Shown one piece after another: positions 7,708 through 16,333 of a DNA stretch of 32,642 nt (position 1 is its first letter; every line of letters starts with the position of its first letter). Source of the stretch: Campylobacterales bacterium. Its GTDB lineage: Bacteria; Campylobacterota; Campylobacteria; Campylobacterales; QNZT01. The DNA lies in assembly GCA_027084135.1 (NCBI GenBank), contig JALWLO010000129.1, forward strand, positions 1-32,642, written 5' to 3'. The position numbers and the translations under genes were made by a program. The notes beneath the pieces are model-generated. The model searched no databases. It was not told the DNA's origin and was given only the letters and a program-made list of their open reading frames with translations.

Positions 7708-9507
7708 TTATTTAATATTTTTAATCTTTAATGCGATATTGGCACCGACGACTCGTTTAAGCTCCTCATAGGAAGCCTTTTGGATATTGCTAAAAGTCTC
7801 AAAATATTGCAAAAGTTTCTTGATTGATCCTTCACCAACACCTTTTGTTTTGAGAAGAGAGATCTTTTGATCTCTCCTTAGCTTCACCTTTTTGTGGTAA
7901 TTTATCACAAATCTGTGAGCCTCATCTCTAATATTTTGTAAAAAGTGTAGCCTCTCATCGCTACTTGATAACCTAAGTGCACCATCTTTTGTATAGATGA
8001 TATCTCTTGCCTTTCCTTTTGAGCGATTTGCTTTGTGATCAATCTTCTCTTTTGCAACTGCAACTATATCGACATTCGCACCTTTTTCTTTAACTATTTG
8101 AATAGCAAGTTTTAAAAGGGTCTCACCGCCGTCTATGACCATCAGATCCGGTGGCGGATTTGTTGAAAACTTCTCCACTCTTCTGCTAAGAAGCTCTCTC
8201 ATCTGAGCATACTCATCTTTAGCCTCTAAATTGTAGTGTTTATACTCCTTTTTGATAAATGTTCCATCCCACTTGATCACCGCGCCGACTGTTGCTTCAC
8301 CACCTAAGTGTGAATTGTCGTACCCCTCTATCACATAAGGCGTTTTTGATAGGTTGAGTAGCTTTTGGAGCTTTGTTAAAATCTCATCCGAACCTTTTTT
8401 CTCTTTTTTGATCAACTCTTTGGCATTTTGATACGCAAGTTCGGTGAGTCTCCTCTTTTGACCGATTTTCGGAACGGTTAGATTGACCTTTCTCTTAAAC
8501 TTCTTCTCCAAAAATCTTTCGATACTCTCCATATCTTCAAACGCTTCATAGAGTAAGATATCCTTTAGTACTACCAGTTCATTTTGATAGTATGAGAGCA
8601 AAAATCTACGATAGAGTTCTGCTTTGTCAAAACCGCTTTGAGATTTGAAAACGGAGTGAGTACTGGAGACAACACGCCCGTCTCTGATAAAGATTCTGAT
8701 TCCGCAAGCCTCTTTTTCACCGATATAGATCGCAAAAATATCATAATCCTCCAGTTTCGCTAAATCGATGTTGGAAACAGCGCTACTGCTCTTTATCTTC
8801 TCTATAGCATCTCTGATTCTCGCGGCATCTTCAAAGCGTAAAGTTGAGGCATACTCCTCCATCTTCTCTTGCAGTTTTGCCAGCAGACTCTTTTTGTTGT
8901 ATAGAAGCTCCATCGCCTCATCTACAAGCTCTTTATACACCTCTTTACTCACTTTACCCTCGCAAGGCCCTAGGCATCTCTTGATCTGATAAAAGAGACA
9001 TAGGGACTTTTTTTTGATATCTCCCTCTCTTTGTACTAAAGGAAATAGCTCATAGATGGAGTCTAGTATCTCTCTAGCGGCGGTAGAGAAGGGACCAAAG
9101 TATCTTATCTTTTTCCCCTTTACCACTTTCCTCGTGATTTTGAAACGGGGAAAATCTTCTGATAGATCGATATAGATATAGGGATAGGTTTTATCGTCTC
9201 TAAGAAGAATGTTATATTTTGGGTTTAACTGTTTGATGAGTGAGTTTTCAAGTATGAGAGCATCATGCTCACTATCGACGACGATATATGAGAGAGAGGC
9301 GGTTTCTAAGAGCATTTTGTGGATTCTAGGTGAAAGATTTGGTGCGGGTGAAAGCTTAGGTGTATAGCGAAAATAGCTTTTTACCCGTTTTTTGAGAGAT
9401 TTTGCTTTTCCTACATAAAGTAGCTTTCCGTCACGATCGAAGTATTGATATACTCCTGGACTATCGGGAAGCTTTTTGATACGCTCTTGGAGGCTATTTT
9501 GATCCAT
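7708..9507 (-). CDS. uvrC: Excinuclease ABC subunit C
   Basis: 599-residue UvrC, the nuclease that makes both incisions around a UvrB-bound lesion in nucleotide excision repair. The GIY-YIG nuclease domain is at the N-terminus (SPGVYQYF at about 17-24, LLYVGKAKSLKKRV at about 29-42). A UVR motif that contacts UvrB lies near residues 212-232 (ASTLRFEDAARIRDAI). The RNase H-like second nuclease domain includes GYDNSHLGGE and MVIDGG, and the C-terminus has tandem helix-hairpin-helix motifs (KTKGVGEGSIKKLL, then VVGANIALKIK). Length is normal. It overlaps the upstream DUF721-like gene by 14 bp and is followed after 14 bp by the PAS-protein gene. One TAGTACTA site lies at 8566. Confidence 0.97.
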   Translation of the reverse strand: MDQNSLQERIKKLPDSPGVYQYFDRDGKLLYVGKAKSLKKRVKSYFRYTPKLSPAPNLSPRIHKMLLETASLSYIVVDSEHDALILENSLIKQLNPKYNILLRDDKTYPYIYIDLSEDFPRFKITRKVVKGKKIRYFGPFSTAAREILDSIYELFPLVQREGDIKKKSLCLFYQIKRCLGPCEGKVSKEVYKELVDEAMELLYNKKSLLAKLQEKMEEYASTLRFEDAARIRDAIEKIKSSSAVSNIDLAKLEDYDIFAIYIGEKEACGIRIFIRDGRVVSSTHSVFKSQSGFDKAELYRRFLLSYYQNELVVLKDILLYEAFEDMESIERFLEKKFKRKVNLTVPKIGQKRRLTELAYQNAKELIKKEKKGSDEILTKLQKLLNLSKTPYVIEGYDNSHLGGEATVGAVIKWDGTFIKKEYKHYNLEAKDEYAQMRELLSRRVEKFSTNPPPDLMVIDGGETLLKLAIQIVKEKGANVDIVAVAKEKIDHKANRSKGKARDIIYTKDGALRLSSSDERLHFLQNIRDEAHRFVINYHKKVKLRRDQKISLLKTKGVGEGSIKKLLQYFETFSNIQKASYEELKRVVGANIALKIKNIK

Positions 9508-9970
9508 TTTTGATGATCTTCCTTATCTCTTCAAACTTTTTTTGCAGATTACTATCTTTTGATAAGACCTTAAACTCTCCTCTAGCTCTCTCATCAAAGT
9601 GGTTATCACACGCATACTCAAAGAGCTCCTCTCTCTTCTTCTCTTTATATGTCACAAACGATTTGATTTCATTTATCTCAATATCTGCACAACTTTTATC
9701 AATATTTTTAATTTTATTTAATAAGCTTTTTATTAAATTGTGATTATAATCTATCTCCATTTTGATACCAGGGTGCTTGAGTGCGATAAAAAGCGTTCTC
9801 TTTTTTTGATAAACAAATGCGATATGCTGACGGAGATGTTTAGGAAGAACGGAGATAAGCTTTATGAAGCAAGCATGGGTTGAAAGTTTTTTAAATTGAG
9901 GTTTTTGTAAAAAATGAGTTTGAATAATCTCTTTAGCGCTGTTAAACTTTTTAGAATAGACTTTTTTCAT
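9494..9970 (-). CDS. DUF721 / DciA-like protein
   Basis: 158-residue basic cytoplasmic protein. The central segment (about 41-90: LPKHLRQHIAFVYQKKRTLFIAL, then GIKMEIDYNHNLIKSLLNKI) resembles the core of the DUF721 family, whose best known member DciA helps load the replicative helicase. The rest is low-complexity and Lys/Glu-rich. The assignment is by fold pattern only, so confidence is moderate. It heads the operon with uvrC (14-bp overlap). The start at 9970 has no ribosome-binding site, but a perfect extended -10 lies so close upstream that the mRNA may be leaderless. The first 57 bp overlap, head to head, a small lipoprotein gene on the other strand. Confidence 0.65.
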   Translation of the reverse strand: MKKVYSKKFNSAKEIIQTHFLQKPQFKKLSTHACFIKLISVLPKHLRQHIAFVYQKKRTLFIALKHPGIKMEIDYNHNLIKSLLNKIKNIDKSCADIEINEIKSFVTYKEKKREELFEYACDNHFDERARGEFKVLSKDSNLQKKFEEIRKIIKNGSK

Positions 9971-10078
9971 ATAGTTATTATACCATTTATCCTTTTTGTA
10001 TATCTTGGTTGTGGTTATAAGGCTCCTCCGACATATAAAAACCAGAAGTTCAAAGATGTAAAAAGAGTAAATATATGA
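9914..10078 (+). CDS. Small LptM-like lipoprotein
   Basis: 54-residue open frame below usual gene-finding cutoffs. It has a basic N-terminal region (Lys11, Arg14), a hydrophobic stretch IVIIPFILFVY (20-30), then LGCGYKAPP (31-39) with lipidation Cys33, and a short basic tail. The CGYKxPP pattern right after the cysteine is the hallmark of YifL/LptM-type lipoproteins (PF13627), which in E. coli help LptD mature. Its TGA overlaps the nadB ATG in an ATGA, arguing for coupled translation. The start is uncertain: ATG at 9914 (weak GAGG 12 nt upstream) or TTG at 9920. The residues before Cys (YLG) are not an ideal lipobox. lptD lies 8 kb downstream. Confidence 0.72.
   Translation: MSLNNLFSAVKLFRIDFFHIVIIPFILFVYLGCGYKAPPTYKNQKFKDVKRVNI
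9977..9985 (-). promoter_or_regulatory. Extended -10 promoter placing transcription start at the DUF721-gene ATG
   Basis: The minus strand reads TGGTATAAT, with the -10 box ending at 9977 and the ATG beginning at 9970. Transcription normally starts about 6-8 nt after the -10 box, so the start point would fall on or next to the start codon. The lack of a Shine-Dalgarno sequence agrees with this. Promoter match seen; leaderless reading inferred. Confidence 0.5.
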
Positions 10079-11520
10079 TCTATGACGCTATTATCATCGG
10101 TTCAGGTGTTGCAGGCTTAAATGCGGCGGCAAACTTTCCAAACGATGCAAATGTACTCATTATCTGCAAAGAGAATTCGTGGGATTGCAATACCTTTTAC
10201 GCCCAAGGAGGTGTGGCTGTTGCTGTTGACGAAGCTGATATTGCTTCACATATTCAAGATACCTTGAGTGCCGGTGCTGGATTGTGCGATGAAGAAGCGG
10301 TTGAGATTATGTGTAGAGACGGTAGAGAGGAGATCGCAAATCTCATAAAGAGAGGCATGGAGTTTGATAGAGATGAGAAAGGAAATCTACTCTATACAAA
10401 AGAGGCGGCACACTCTAGAAATCGAATACTTCACGCCGGAGGGGATGCGACGGGAAGAGAGCTTCACCACTTTTTGATGAGAGAAAATCCTCACCAACTT
10501 CTCTACCACTCGACGGTTACGGATCTACTGATAGAAGATGGTATCTGTCACGGAGTTCGAGTCTATAATGAGGTAGAAAACCGGTGTAAAAACTTTTATG
10601 CCAAGAGTGTGATCATCGCAAGCGGCGGTATAGGGAGTCTCTATGAGTACCATACCAATTCACGAACGATTGCGGGTGAGATCCAAGGGATTTGTATCGA
10701 GAAGGGGATTGAGCTTAGGGATATGGAGATGACACAGTTTCACCCGACAGTCTTTATCCATAATAAAGGTGCGAGAAAACAGCTACTGACCGAAGCGCTC
10801 AGAGGGGAGGGGGCTTATATCATCGATGAAAATGGCAAGCGCTTTCTCTTTGATTATGACGAGAGAGGAGAGCTGAGTCCTAGAAGTGTAGTTTCAAAAG
10901 CGATATTTGACTATAAAAGTAAAACCGGTTTAGAGGTATTTTTAAATTTTGATAACTTTGAGAAAGATTTTTTTAGGGAGCGCTTTCCGACGATCTACTT
11001 TAACTTAAAAGATATGGGCTTTGATCTTCCTAGAGACGATGTACCTATTTCACCCGCTTTTCACTACTGCATGGGCGGTATCACCACCGATCTAAACGGA
11101 AAAATTAAAGGGTGTGAAAATCTATACGCTGTGGGAGAGGTAGCATCCACAAGGGTTCACGGTGCAAATAGACTCGCTTCAAACTCCCTTCTTGAGGGTT
11201 TAGTCTTTTCAAAAAGGGCGGTAGAAGATATACAAAAAAGAGATATCTACTTTAAATTTAAAAAGTTTAATGATGAGTGTGAAGTGCTCTTTAAAGAGGG
11301 GGATAGAGAGATCAAAAATGAGCTAAGAGCTATTATGTGGGAGAGTGTCTCTATCGTAAGAAGCAGAAAGAAGCTAGAGGAGAGTTTGAGTAGAATCGAT
11401 ACTTTTTTGGAGGGGGATATCGGTAAAATGTTAAGACTTAGACTAAGATTATCAAGAAATATCATCGAAAGTGCGATATCTAGAGAAGAGTCTCTCGGGG
11501 CGCATACTATTACAGATTGA
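10075..11520 (+). CDS. nadB: L-aspartate oxidase
   Basis: 481-residue FAD enzyme that oxidises L-aspartate to iminoaspartate, the first step of de novo NAD synthesis; NadA uses the product. It is a homologue of the succinate dehydrogenase/fumarate reductase flavoprotein. Seen are the dinucleotide motif GSGVAGL (9-15), QGGVAVAV with the flavin-binding segment, HSRNRILHAGGDATGRE, the active-site region MTQFHPT and TEALRGEG, and the C-terminal HGANRLASNSLLEGL. It is shorter than the E. coli enzyme (about 540 residues) because the C-terminal helical domain is reduced. Translation is probably coupled to the small lipoprotein gene (ATGA overlap). nhaD follows 12 bp later. Cytoplasmic. Confidence 0.96.
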   Translation: MIYDAIIIGSGVAGLNAAANFPNDANVLIICKENSWDCNTFYAQGGVAVAVDEADIASHIQDTLSAGAGLCDEEAVEIMCRDGREEIANLIKRGMEFDRDEKGNLLYTKEAAHSRNRILHAGGDATGRELHHFLMRENPHQLLYHSTVTDLLIEDGICHGVRVYNEVENRCKNFYAKSVIIASGGIGSLYEYHTNSRTIAGEIQGICIEKGIELRDMEMTQFHPTVFIHNKGARKQLLTEALRGEGAYIIDENGKRFLFDYDERGELSPRSVVSKAIFDYKSKTGLEVFLNFDNFEKDFFRERFPTIYFNLKDMGFDLPRDDVPISPAFHYCMGGITTDLNGKIKGCENLYAVGEVASTRVHGANRLASNSLLEGLVFSKRAVEDIQKRDIYFKFKKFNDECEVLFKEGDREIKNELRAIMWESVSIVRSRKKLEESLSRIDTFLEGDIGKMLRLRLRLSRNIIESAISREESLGAHTITD

Positions 11521-11532
11521 AAGGAAGAGAAA

Positions 11533-12924
11533 ATGGTTAAAGTAGTTTTATTATTACTTGGTTTATTGAATTTTGTTTTTGCAAATGAATACGCTGCCGC
11601 TCAAGGAGCATTTGATTCACATACACTCACGACGAGTTGGGTGGGGATAGTCTCATTTATCATATTTTTAGTGGGATACTACTTTATAGCGACAGAAGAG
11701 AAGTATCATATCAATAAGGCAAAACCGGCACTTTTTGTCGGTACATTTTTGTTTATGCTGATCGGTTTTTACTTTAGTATAAACGGATTAAACCCCGAGC
11801 CGATCCATGAAGAGATCTCGCACCTTATTTTGGAGATAGCGGAAATCTTTTTCTTCCTGTTTGTCGCGATGACATATATAGAGACGCTGATAGAGAGAAA
11901 TGTCTTTGAAGTGATGAAATATAATCTTATCTCAAAAGGGGCAAGCTATAAGAAGCTCTTTTGGCTTACAGGAACTTTGGCCTTTTTTATCTCTCCGGTA
12001 GCGGATAACTTAACGACAGCGTTGATACTCTCAACCGTTTTGATCACGATTGATAGAGAAAAAACAAGTTTCTTGGTACCGGGAGCTATCAATATAGTGG
12101 TAGCGGCAAATGCTGGCGGAGCATGGAGTCCGTTTGGAGATATTACCACATTGATGGCATGGACAGCTCAAAAAGCGGAGTTTTTAGAGTTTCTATTTCT
12201 CTTTCCTGCTTCATTTTTAGGATGGTGGCTAACGGCGTTTTTGCTTAGTCGTTATGTACCTGAAGGAAAACCACACTTCGATGCGGCTACAATGCCAAAA
12301 CCTAAGCTTAAAGATGGAGCAAAAGTTGTGATATGGCTAGGGGTTGCAACGATCGCTTTTGCGGTTCTTGGACACCAATTTTTCCATATTCCGGCGATGT
12401 GGGGTATGATGTTTGGTCTCTCTTTACTAAAGCTTTATGCCTACTGGATGAAGAAAAAACCAAATCAAACTACCTTTGATATTTATGCGAGTATGAGACA
12501 TATCGAAAATGACACACTCCTCTTTTTCTTCGGTATATTGGCTGCAGTCGGTGCGCTCCACTTTTTAGGATTTTTGAACTATATCACCAAACTCTACGAG
12601 ATTATCGGAAATACGGCTGGAAACATTTCTGTTGGTTTTTTATCCGCGATCGTTGATAATGTTCCTGTGATGTCAGCTATTTTGAAAGCCAACCCCTCTA
12701 TGGATTTAGCTCAATGGCTTCTTGTTACCTTAACTGCCGGAATAGGCGGTAGTTTGATAAGCTTCGGTAGTGCCGCAGGAGTAGGTGTGATGGGTAGAAT
12801 GAAAGGGATCTATACCTTTAACTCACATATGAAGTATGCATGGACGATATTAGCAGGATATATATTATCACTCATCATATGGTATTTCCAATTTGAAGTA
12901 TTTGGTTTATACTTACACAAATAA
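11533..12924 (+). CDS. nhaD: Sodium:proton antiporter, NhaD family
   Basis: 463-residue inner-membrane protein with about a dozen hydrophobic helices and a cleavable-looking N-terminal segment (residues 1-18, VLLLLGLLNFVFA). Motifs typical of NhaD and the wider ion-transporter superfamily are present: SPVADNLTTALI, NAGGAWSPFGDITTLM and its pseudo-repeat VDNVPVMSAI. NhaD exchanges Na+ (or Li+) for H+, and is common in marine and alkali-exposed bacteria. The ribosome-binding site AAGGAAGAG sits just before the ATG. It is the last gene of the lipoprotein-nadB-nhaD unit, and a strong hairpin terminator follows. Confidence 0.93.
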   Translation: MVKVVLLLLGLLNFVFANEYAAAQGAFDSHTLTTSWVGIVSFIIFLVGYYFIATEEKYHINKAKPALFVGTFLFMLIGFYFSINGLNPEPIHEEISHLILEIAEIFFFLFVAMTYIETLIERNVFEVMKYNLISKGASYKKLFWLTGTLAFFISPVADNLTTALILSTVLITIDREKTSFLVPGAINIVVAANAGGAWSPFGDITTLMAWTAQKAEFLEFLFLFPASFLGWWLTAFLLSRYVPEGKPHFDAATMPKPKLKDGAKVVIWLGVATIAFAVLGHQFFHIPAMWGMMFGLSLLKLYAYWMKKKPNQTTFDIYASMRHIENDTLLFFFGILAAVGALHFLGFLNYITKLYEIIGNTAGNISVGFLSAIVDNVPVMSAILKANPSMDLAQWLLVTLTAGIGGSLISFGSAAGVGVMGRMKGIYTFNSHMKYAWTILAGYILSLIIWYFQFEVFGLYLHK

Positions 12925-12928
12925 CATT

Positions 12929-12965
12929 AGAGCCAACCCTCAACAAAAGGGTTAGTTCTATTTTT
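12929..12965 (+). terminator. Rho-independent terminator after nhaD
   Basis: The 12-nt arms AGAGCCAACCCT (12929-12940) and AGGGTTAGTTCT (12948-12959) pair with one G-U and one mismatch around a 7-nt loop. The run TATTTTT (12959-12965) follows immediately. It begins 5 bp after the nhaD stop. Confidence 0.85.
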
Positions 12966-12991
12966 AAACCTCCCTTAAAGCTCTTTTAGAA

Positions 12992-13024
12992 TACAATCCC
13001 CAAAAATTAGTACTAATGCAAGGA
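12992..13024 (+). promoter_or_regulatory. guaA promoter and leader with a palindrome
   Basis: TACAAT (12992-12997) is a plausible -10 box, giving a transcript start near 13004. The 12-bp palindrome ATTAGTACTAAT (13006-13017) then lies at the very start of the transcript, followed by the ribosome-binding site AAGGA (13020-13024) and guaA ATG at 13030. The palindrome belongs to the TAGTACTA set seen throughout the window. It could be an operator or simply another copy of the repeated word. Confidence 0.5.
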
Positions 13025-13029
13025 AATGT

Positions 13030-14565
13030 ATGGATAGCGTACCTATTGTTGTGCTTGACTTTGGTTCTCAATATACCCAACTGATAGCAAGAAGGCTAAG
13101 AGAGAGCGGAATATATTGTGAAATTGTCCCCTATAATGAAAAGATTGAAAATATCAAAGCGAAAAATCCCAAAGGCTTAATTCTTAGCGGTGGACCCGCA
13201 TCGGTATATGATAAAGATGCTTACCACCCCGATAGTGAGGTATTTGAGTTAGGACTACCGATACTCGGTATCTGCTACGGCATGCAGCTGATCACGCAGC
13301 ACTTTGGAGGGGTGGTGATACCCTCTGATCACCATGAGTATGGAAAAGCTGAGCTTCACTATACCGAGAGTTGTGATCTCTTTAGCGACACGCCAGATCC
13401 GCAAATCGTCTGGATGAGCCATGCTGATAGGGTAGATATGTTGCCTGATGATTTTGAAAAAATAGCATACTCAGACAACTCACCCTACGCCGCTATCAGA
13501 AACAGTGAGGGGAGTATCTACGCATTGCAGTTTCACCCTGAAGTGTACCACACTGAGTATGGTGCGACGATACTGAAAAACTTCGCAAATAAGATTTGTG
13601 GTTGTGAGAGTAGTTGGGATATGGGCTCATTCGCAAAAGAGCAGATAGAGAAGATTAGAGCAAAGGTGGGTGACAAAAAAGTGCTTTGCGGTGTAAGCGG
13701 CGGAGTGGATAGCTCTGTCGTGGCAACGCTTTTGCATGAGGCGATTGGTGATCAACTGGTGGCAATCTTTGTCGATCACGGCTTACTGAGAGCAAATGAA
13801 GTGGAGCAGGTTCAAAAGATGTTTGAGTCTCACCATGTCAATCTCATCACAGTTGATGCGAGTGAAACCTTTTTGGAGAGATTAAAGGGTGTTACGGATC
13901 CTGAAGAGAAGAGAAAGATTATCGGTGAGACCTTTATCGAGGTGTTTGAAAATGAGGCTAAAAAGCATCAAGATATCTCATTTTTGGCTCAAGGAACACT
14001 CTATACGGATGTGATAGAGTCTGTTTCGGTTAAGGGACCGAGTAAAACGATAAAATCTCACCACAATGTAGGCGGATTGCCGGATTGGATGAATTTTGAG
14101 TTGATCGAGCCTCTGAGAGAAGTATTTAAGGATGAGGCGAGAAAGCTTGGATTAGAGCTTGGACTTCCGGAAGAGATGATCAAACGACACCCCTTTCCTG
14201 GTCCGGGATTGGCTATCAGAATCATGGGGGAAGTGACCAAAGATGCACTAGAGTTGGTTAAAAAGTCTGATGCGATTATGATAGAGGAGTTGAAGTCATA
14301 CGGGTATTATGACAAAGTATGGCAAGCCTTTTGTGTCTTGTTAAATGTCCATAGTGTCGGTGTAATGGGTGATAATAGAACCTATGACAATACGATATGC
14401 GTAAGGATGGTGGAGAGTGTGGACGGTATGACCGCAACTTTTGCGAAGGTGCCGCACGAGCTTTTAAACAATATATCCAATCGTATCATCAATGAGGTAG
14501 AGGGGATCAATAGGGTTGTTTATGACATCACTTCTAAACCGCCTGGAACGATAGAATGGGAGTAA
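13030..14565 (+). CDS. guaA: GMP synthase (glutamine-hydrolysing)
   Basis: 511-residue enzyme that converts XMP to GMP with ATP and glutamine, the last step of GMP synthesis. The N-terminal class I glutamine amidotransferase has Cys82 (GICYGMQ) and the His169/Glu171 pair (FHPE). The ATP-pyrophosphatase domain has SGGVDSS (223-229), and the C-terminal dimerisation domain ends with the typical KPPGTIEWE. Length and all catalytic residues are normal. The ribosome-binding site AAGGA is 5 nt before the ATG. It begins the long plus-strand run that continues through hemD and purD. The next gene starts 4 bp after its stop. Confidence 0.98.
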   Translation: MDSVPIVVLDFGSQYTQLIARRLRESGIYCEIVPYNEKIENIKAKNPKGLILSGGPASVYDKDAYHPDSEVFELGLPILGICYGMQLITQHFGGVVIPSDHHEYGKAELHYTESCDLFSDTPDPQIVWMSHADRVDMLPDDFEKIAYSDNSPYAAIRNSEGSIYALQFHPEVYHTEYGATILKNFANKICGCESSWDMGSFAKEQIEKIRAKVGDKKVLCGVSGGVDSSVVATLLHEAIGDQLVAIFVDHGLLRANEVEQVQKMFESHHVNLITVDASETFLERLKGVTDPEEKRKIIGETFIEVFENEAKKHQDISFLAQGTLYTDVIESVSVKGPSKTIKSHHNVGGLPDWMNFELIEPLREVFKDEARKLGLELGLPEEMIKRHPFPGPGLAIRIMGEVTKDALELVKKSDAIMIEELKSYGYYDKVWQAFCVLLNVHSVGVMGDNRTYDNTICVRMVESVDGMTATFAKVPHELLNNISNRIINEVEGINRVVYDITSKPPGTIEWE

Positions 14566-14569
14566 ATTG

Positions 14570-15475
14570 ATGAAGCGTTTTATAAAGTTAGTACTAACAA
14601 TGGGGCTCTTTTTCGCTTCAACACAGGGCTTTTCAAATCAGGATGACATTGAAAAAATATATCAGTCGCTAAAACCTCAATATGAGTCTATGAGTAAGCT
14701 GAAAGAGGTAGCAAAAAAGGGAAAAACGATCAACTACATATCCGCCGCTTTGGCGCTAGTAATTTTTTTACTATTTGCGAAATTTTTTAAACTTTACGGT
14801 GTGATTGTCGCCCTTATGATGATAGCCGCCGGCTACTATGTCATAAATCGTGCAAACAGTGCACCCAAAACATATGAAACGCTCTTTAAGCAGAAGATCA
14901 TCTCCCCCTTAAGTGGAGGATATCGATATACCCCCGATGCGATCACACTGCAAGATATCAAAAACTCAAAGATCTTTTTGCCGACAATCAAAAACTATAC
15001 GATTGTCGATACCTATCGAAAGAGAAATATCAGTTTAGCGTATGTCGTTGCGATATTTTATACGAAAGAGAATGCATCGGTAGAGCGATTTAACGAAAAT
15101 AAGTTTAACGGAATATTTATCAAGTTAGAGAAGCCGACAAAAAGTAACGGCGTTGTGATAAGTGACGCTTTTAGAGAGAAGGTTGCCGATATGGATATCG
15201 AATTTTCAACCTTTTTTGCTGATGCGAAGCGAGTAGGGAAGCGAGAAGGTTTTGATATTTACGGTGAGATACGCGATGAAGAGTTTGACAAAATTGTAAA
15301 ACTTAGCGATAAAAGCGTAGCGATCTCTTTTACAAATGATGCGATCTATATCCTTCTTTATCGTATTGAAGACCCCTTAAAGGTGGATATTTTTAGGGAG
15401 TTCAATCGACAAGTTACACAAGAGTATGCTGAATTTTTCAAAATGGTTGACGAGGTTGTAGAGCTATTTGAGTGA
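14570..15475 (+). CDS. DUF3137-like membrane protein
   Basis: About 301 residues. A signal-like N-terminus (KRFIKLVLTMGLFFASTQGFS) and a short helical region precede two transmembrane helices (about 56-92, AALALVIFLLFAKFF and VIVALMMIAAGYYVI). The C-terminal soluble domain contains NGIFIKLEKP and FFADAKRVGKREGF, resembling the DUF3137 family of unknown function. I chose ATG at 14570 over the TTG 3 bp before it. It sits 4 bp after guaA and its end overlaps hemD by 8 bp. The palindrome GTTAGTACTAAC lies at 14587-14598, inside the signal-sequence codons. Function unknown. Confidence 0.7.
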   Translation: MKRFIKLVLTMGLFFASTQGFSNQDDIEKIYQSLKPQYESMSKLKEVAKKGKTINYISAALALVIFLLFAKFFKLYGVIVALMMIAAGYYVINRANSAPKTYETLFKQKIISPLSGGYRYTPDAITLQDIKNSKIFLPTIKNYTIVDTYRKRNISLAYVVAIFYTKENASVERFNENKFNGIFIKLEKPTKSNGVVISDAFREKVADMDIEFSTFFADAKRVGKREGFDIYGEIRDEEFDKIVKLSDKSVAISFTNDAIYILLYRIEDPLKVDIFREFNRQVTQEYAEFFKMVDEVVELFE

Positions 15476-16115
15476 TATCATAGTACTCAATGATCGAATC
15501 TATGAAGGGGCTATCAATCTTCCCGTTATAACATTTAAATTTTATGATAAAAGTGTTACGTGTGATAGTTACGAAGCACTTGTTTTTACTTCGATCAACG
15601 GTGTAAAAGCGCTCAATAGGATCTCAAACAGTTGGCTTGATATACCCTCTTACGCTATCGGTGAAGCAACCTATCACTACTTGAAAAAAGTGGGTGCAAA
15701 TGTTGTATATCGTGCAAAAAGCTCTTACGGGGATCACTTCGCAAAAGAGATCAAAGATCTATTAGAGGGTAAAAGGGTGCTCTTTTGCAGACCTTCCAAA
15801 GTCACTTCAAATCTCAACAACATTTTAAAAGCTAACGGGGTACTTTTGGATGAAATCATACTCTATGAGACGATCTGTGTCAACAACACGAAGACTCCAC
15901 AGCCGAAATCCGGTTCAACCATTATATTCTCATCACCCTCTACGATAGAGTGCTTTTTTAAATATTTTAGTTGGGATAAGAGCTACAATGCCCTAGTACT
16001 AGGTACGAAAACCGCCTCTTTTATGCCGCCTCATGTTCGATATGAAATCTCTCCGCAACCCAATATAGAGGTAGCGATAAAATTTGCCAGAGATTTAAGT
16101 AAGAAAGGGTTATAA
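15468..16115 (+). CDS. hemD: Uroporphyrinogen-III synthase
   Basis: 215-residue cytoplasmic enzyme that closes and inverts ring D of hydroxymethylbilane to give uroporphyrinogen III, the branch point for haem and sirohaem. Family features are YEALVFTSINGVKAL (about 33-47), YAIGEATYHYLKKVG (about 61-75) and the second-domain segment GSTIIFSSPSTIECF. HemD is always poorly conserved, and these match the expected positions in two alternating Rossmann-like domains. The start is TTG at 15468, overlapping the preceding gene by 8 bp; no ATG is available. Its stop codon overlaps the -10 box of the 6S RNA. A 12-bp palindrome, CCTAGTACTAGG, lies at 15992. Confidence 0.88.
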   Translation: MSDIIVLNDRIYEGAINLPVITFKFYDKSVTCDSYEALVFTSINGVKALNRISNSWLDIPSYAIGEATYHYLKKVGANVVYRAKSSYGDHFAKEIKDLLEGKRVLFCRPSKVTSNLNNILKANGVLLDEIILYETICVNNTKTPQPKSGSTIIFSSPSTIECFFKYFSWDKSYNALVLGTKTASFMPPHVRYEISPQPNIEVAIKFARDLSKKGL

Positions 16116-16116
16116 T
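16111..16116 (+). promoter_or_regulatory. -10 box of the 6S RNA gene
   Basis: A consensus TATAAT overlaps the hemD TAA stop. It lies 7 nt before the 5' end of the structured RNA predicted from its closing stem, as expected for a sigma-70 promoter. Confidence 0.7.
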
Positions 16117-16120
16117 TATC

Positions 16121-16312
16121 ATGCCTGGGGGATGCGATAACCACATTAACGAGGGTCTAACATAGTATGTATACTGGGAAGTCGTACGCCTCTCGGTGTG
16201 TGGAGATCTCGTTAAAGCTTTAAAAAAGCTAGAGTTCACCCCTAAAGAGAGGGTCACTCCCGATTTTTGGTCTAAAAGGGCCACTACAGATAGTGGGACG
16301 CTCCCTCGGGTA
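16121..16312 (+). ncRNA. ssrS: 6S RNA (purD-motif RNA of Campylobacterota)
   Basis: A structured RNA of about 190 nt between hemD and purD. The closing stem pairs CCTGGGGGATGCG (16124-16136) with CGCTCCCTCGGG (16299-16310), with one bulge and G-U pairs. A second long-range stem pairs TTAACGAG (16146-16153) with CTCGTTAA (16208-16215). Local hairpins follow, including CCACTA/TAGTGG with a 4-nt loop (16281-16296). The length, the rod-like shape with internal bubbles and the position upstream of purD match the 'purD' motif of epsilonproteobacteria, later recognised as their 6S RNA. 6S RNA mimics an open promoter and sequesters sigma-70 RNA polymerase. Ends are estimates from the -10 box and closing stem. 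Confidence 0.85.
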
Positions 16313-16333
16313 AATCAAAGAAAGTGACTTTAT

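Noticed and set aside
16021-16284. Minus-strand open frame across the 6S RNA region
   Set aside because: It crosses the structured RNA and the end of hemD, has no start signal and no family-like sequence.
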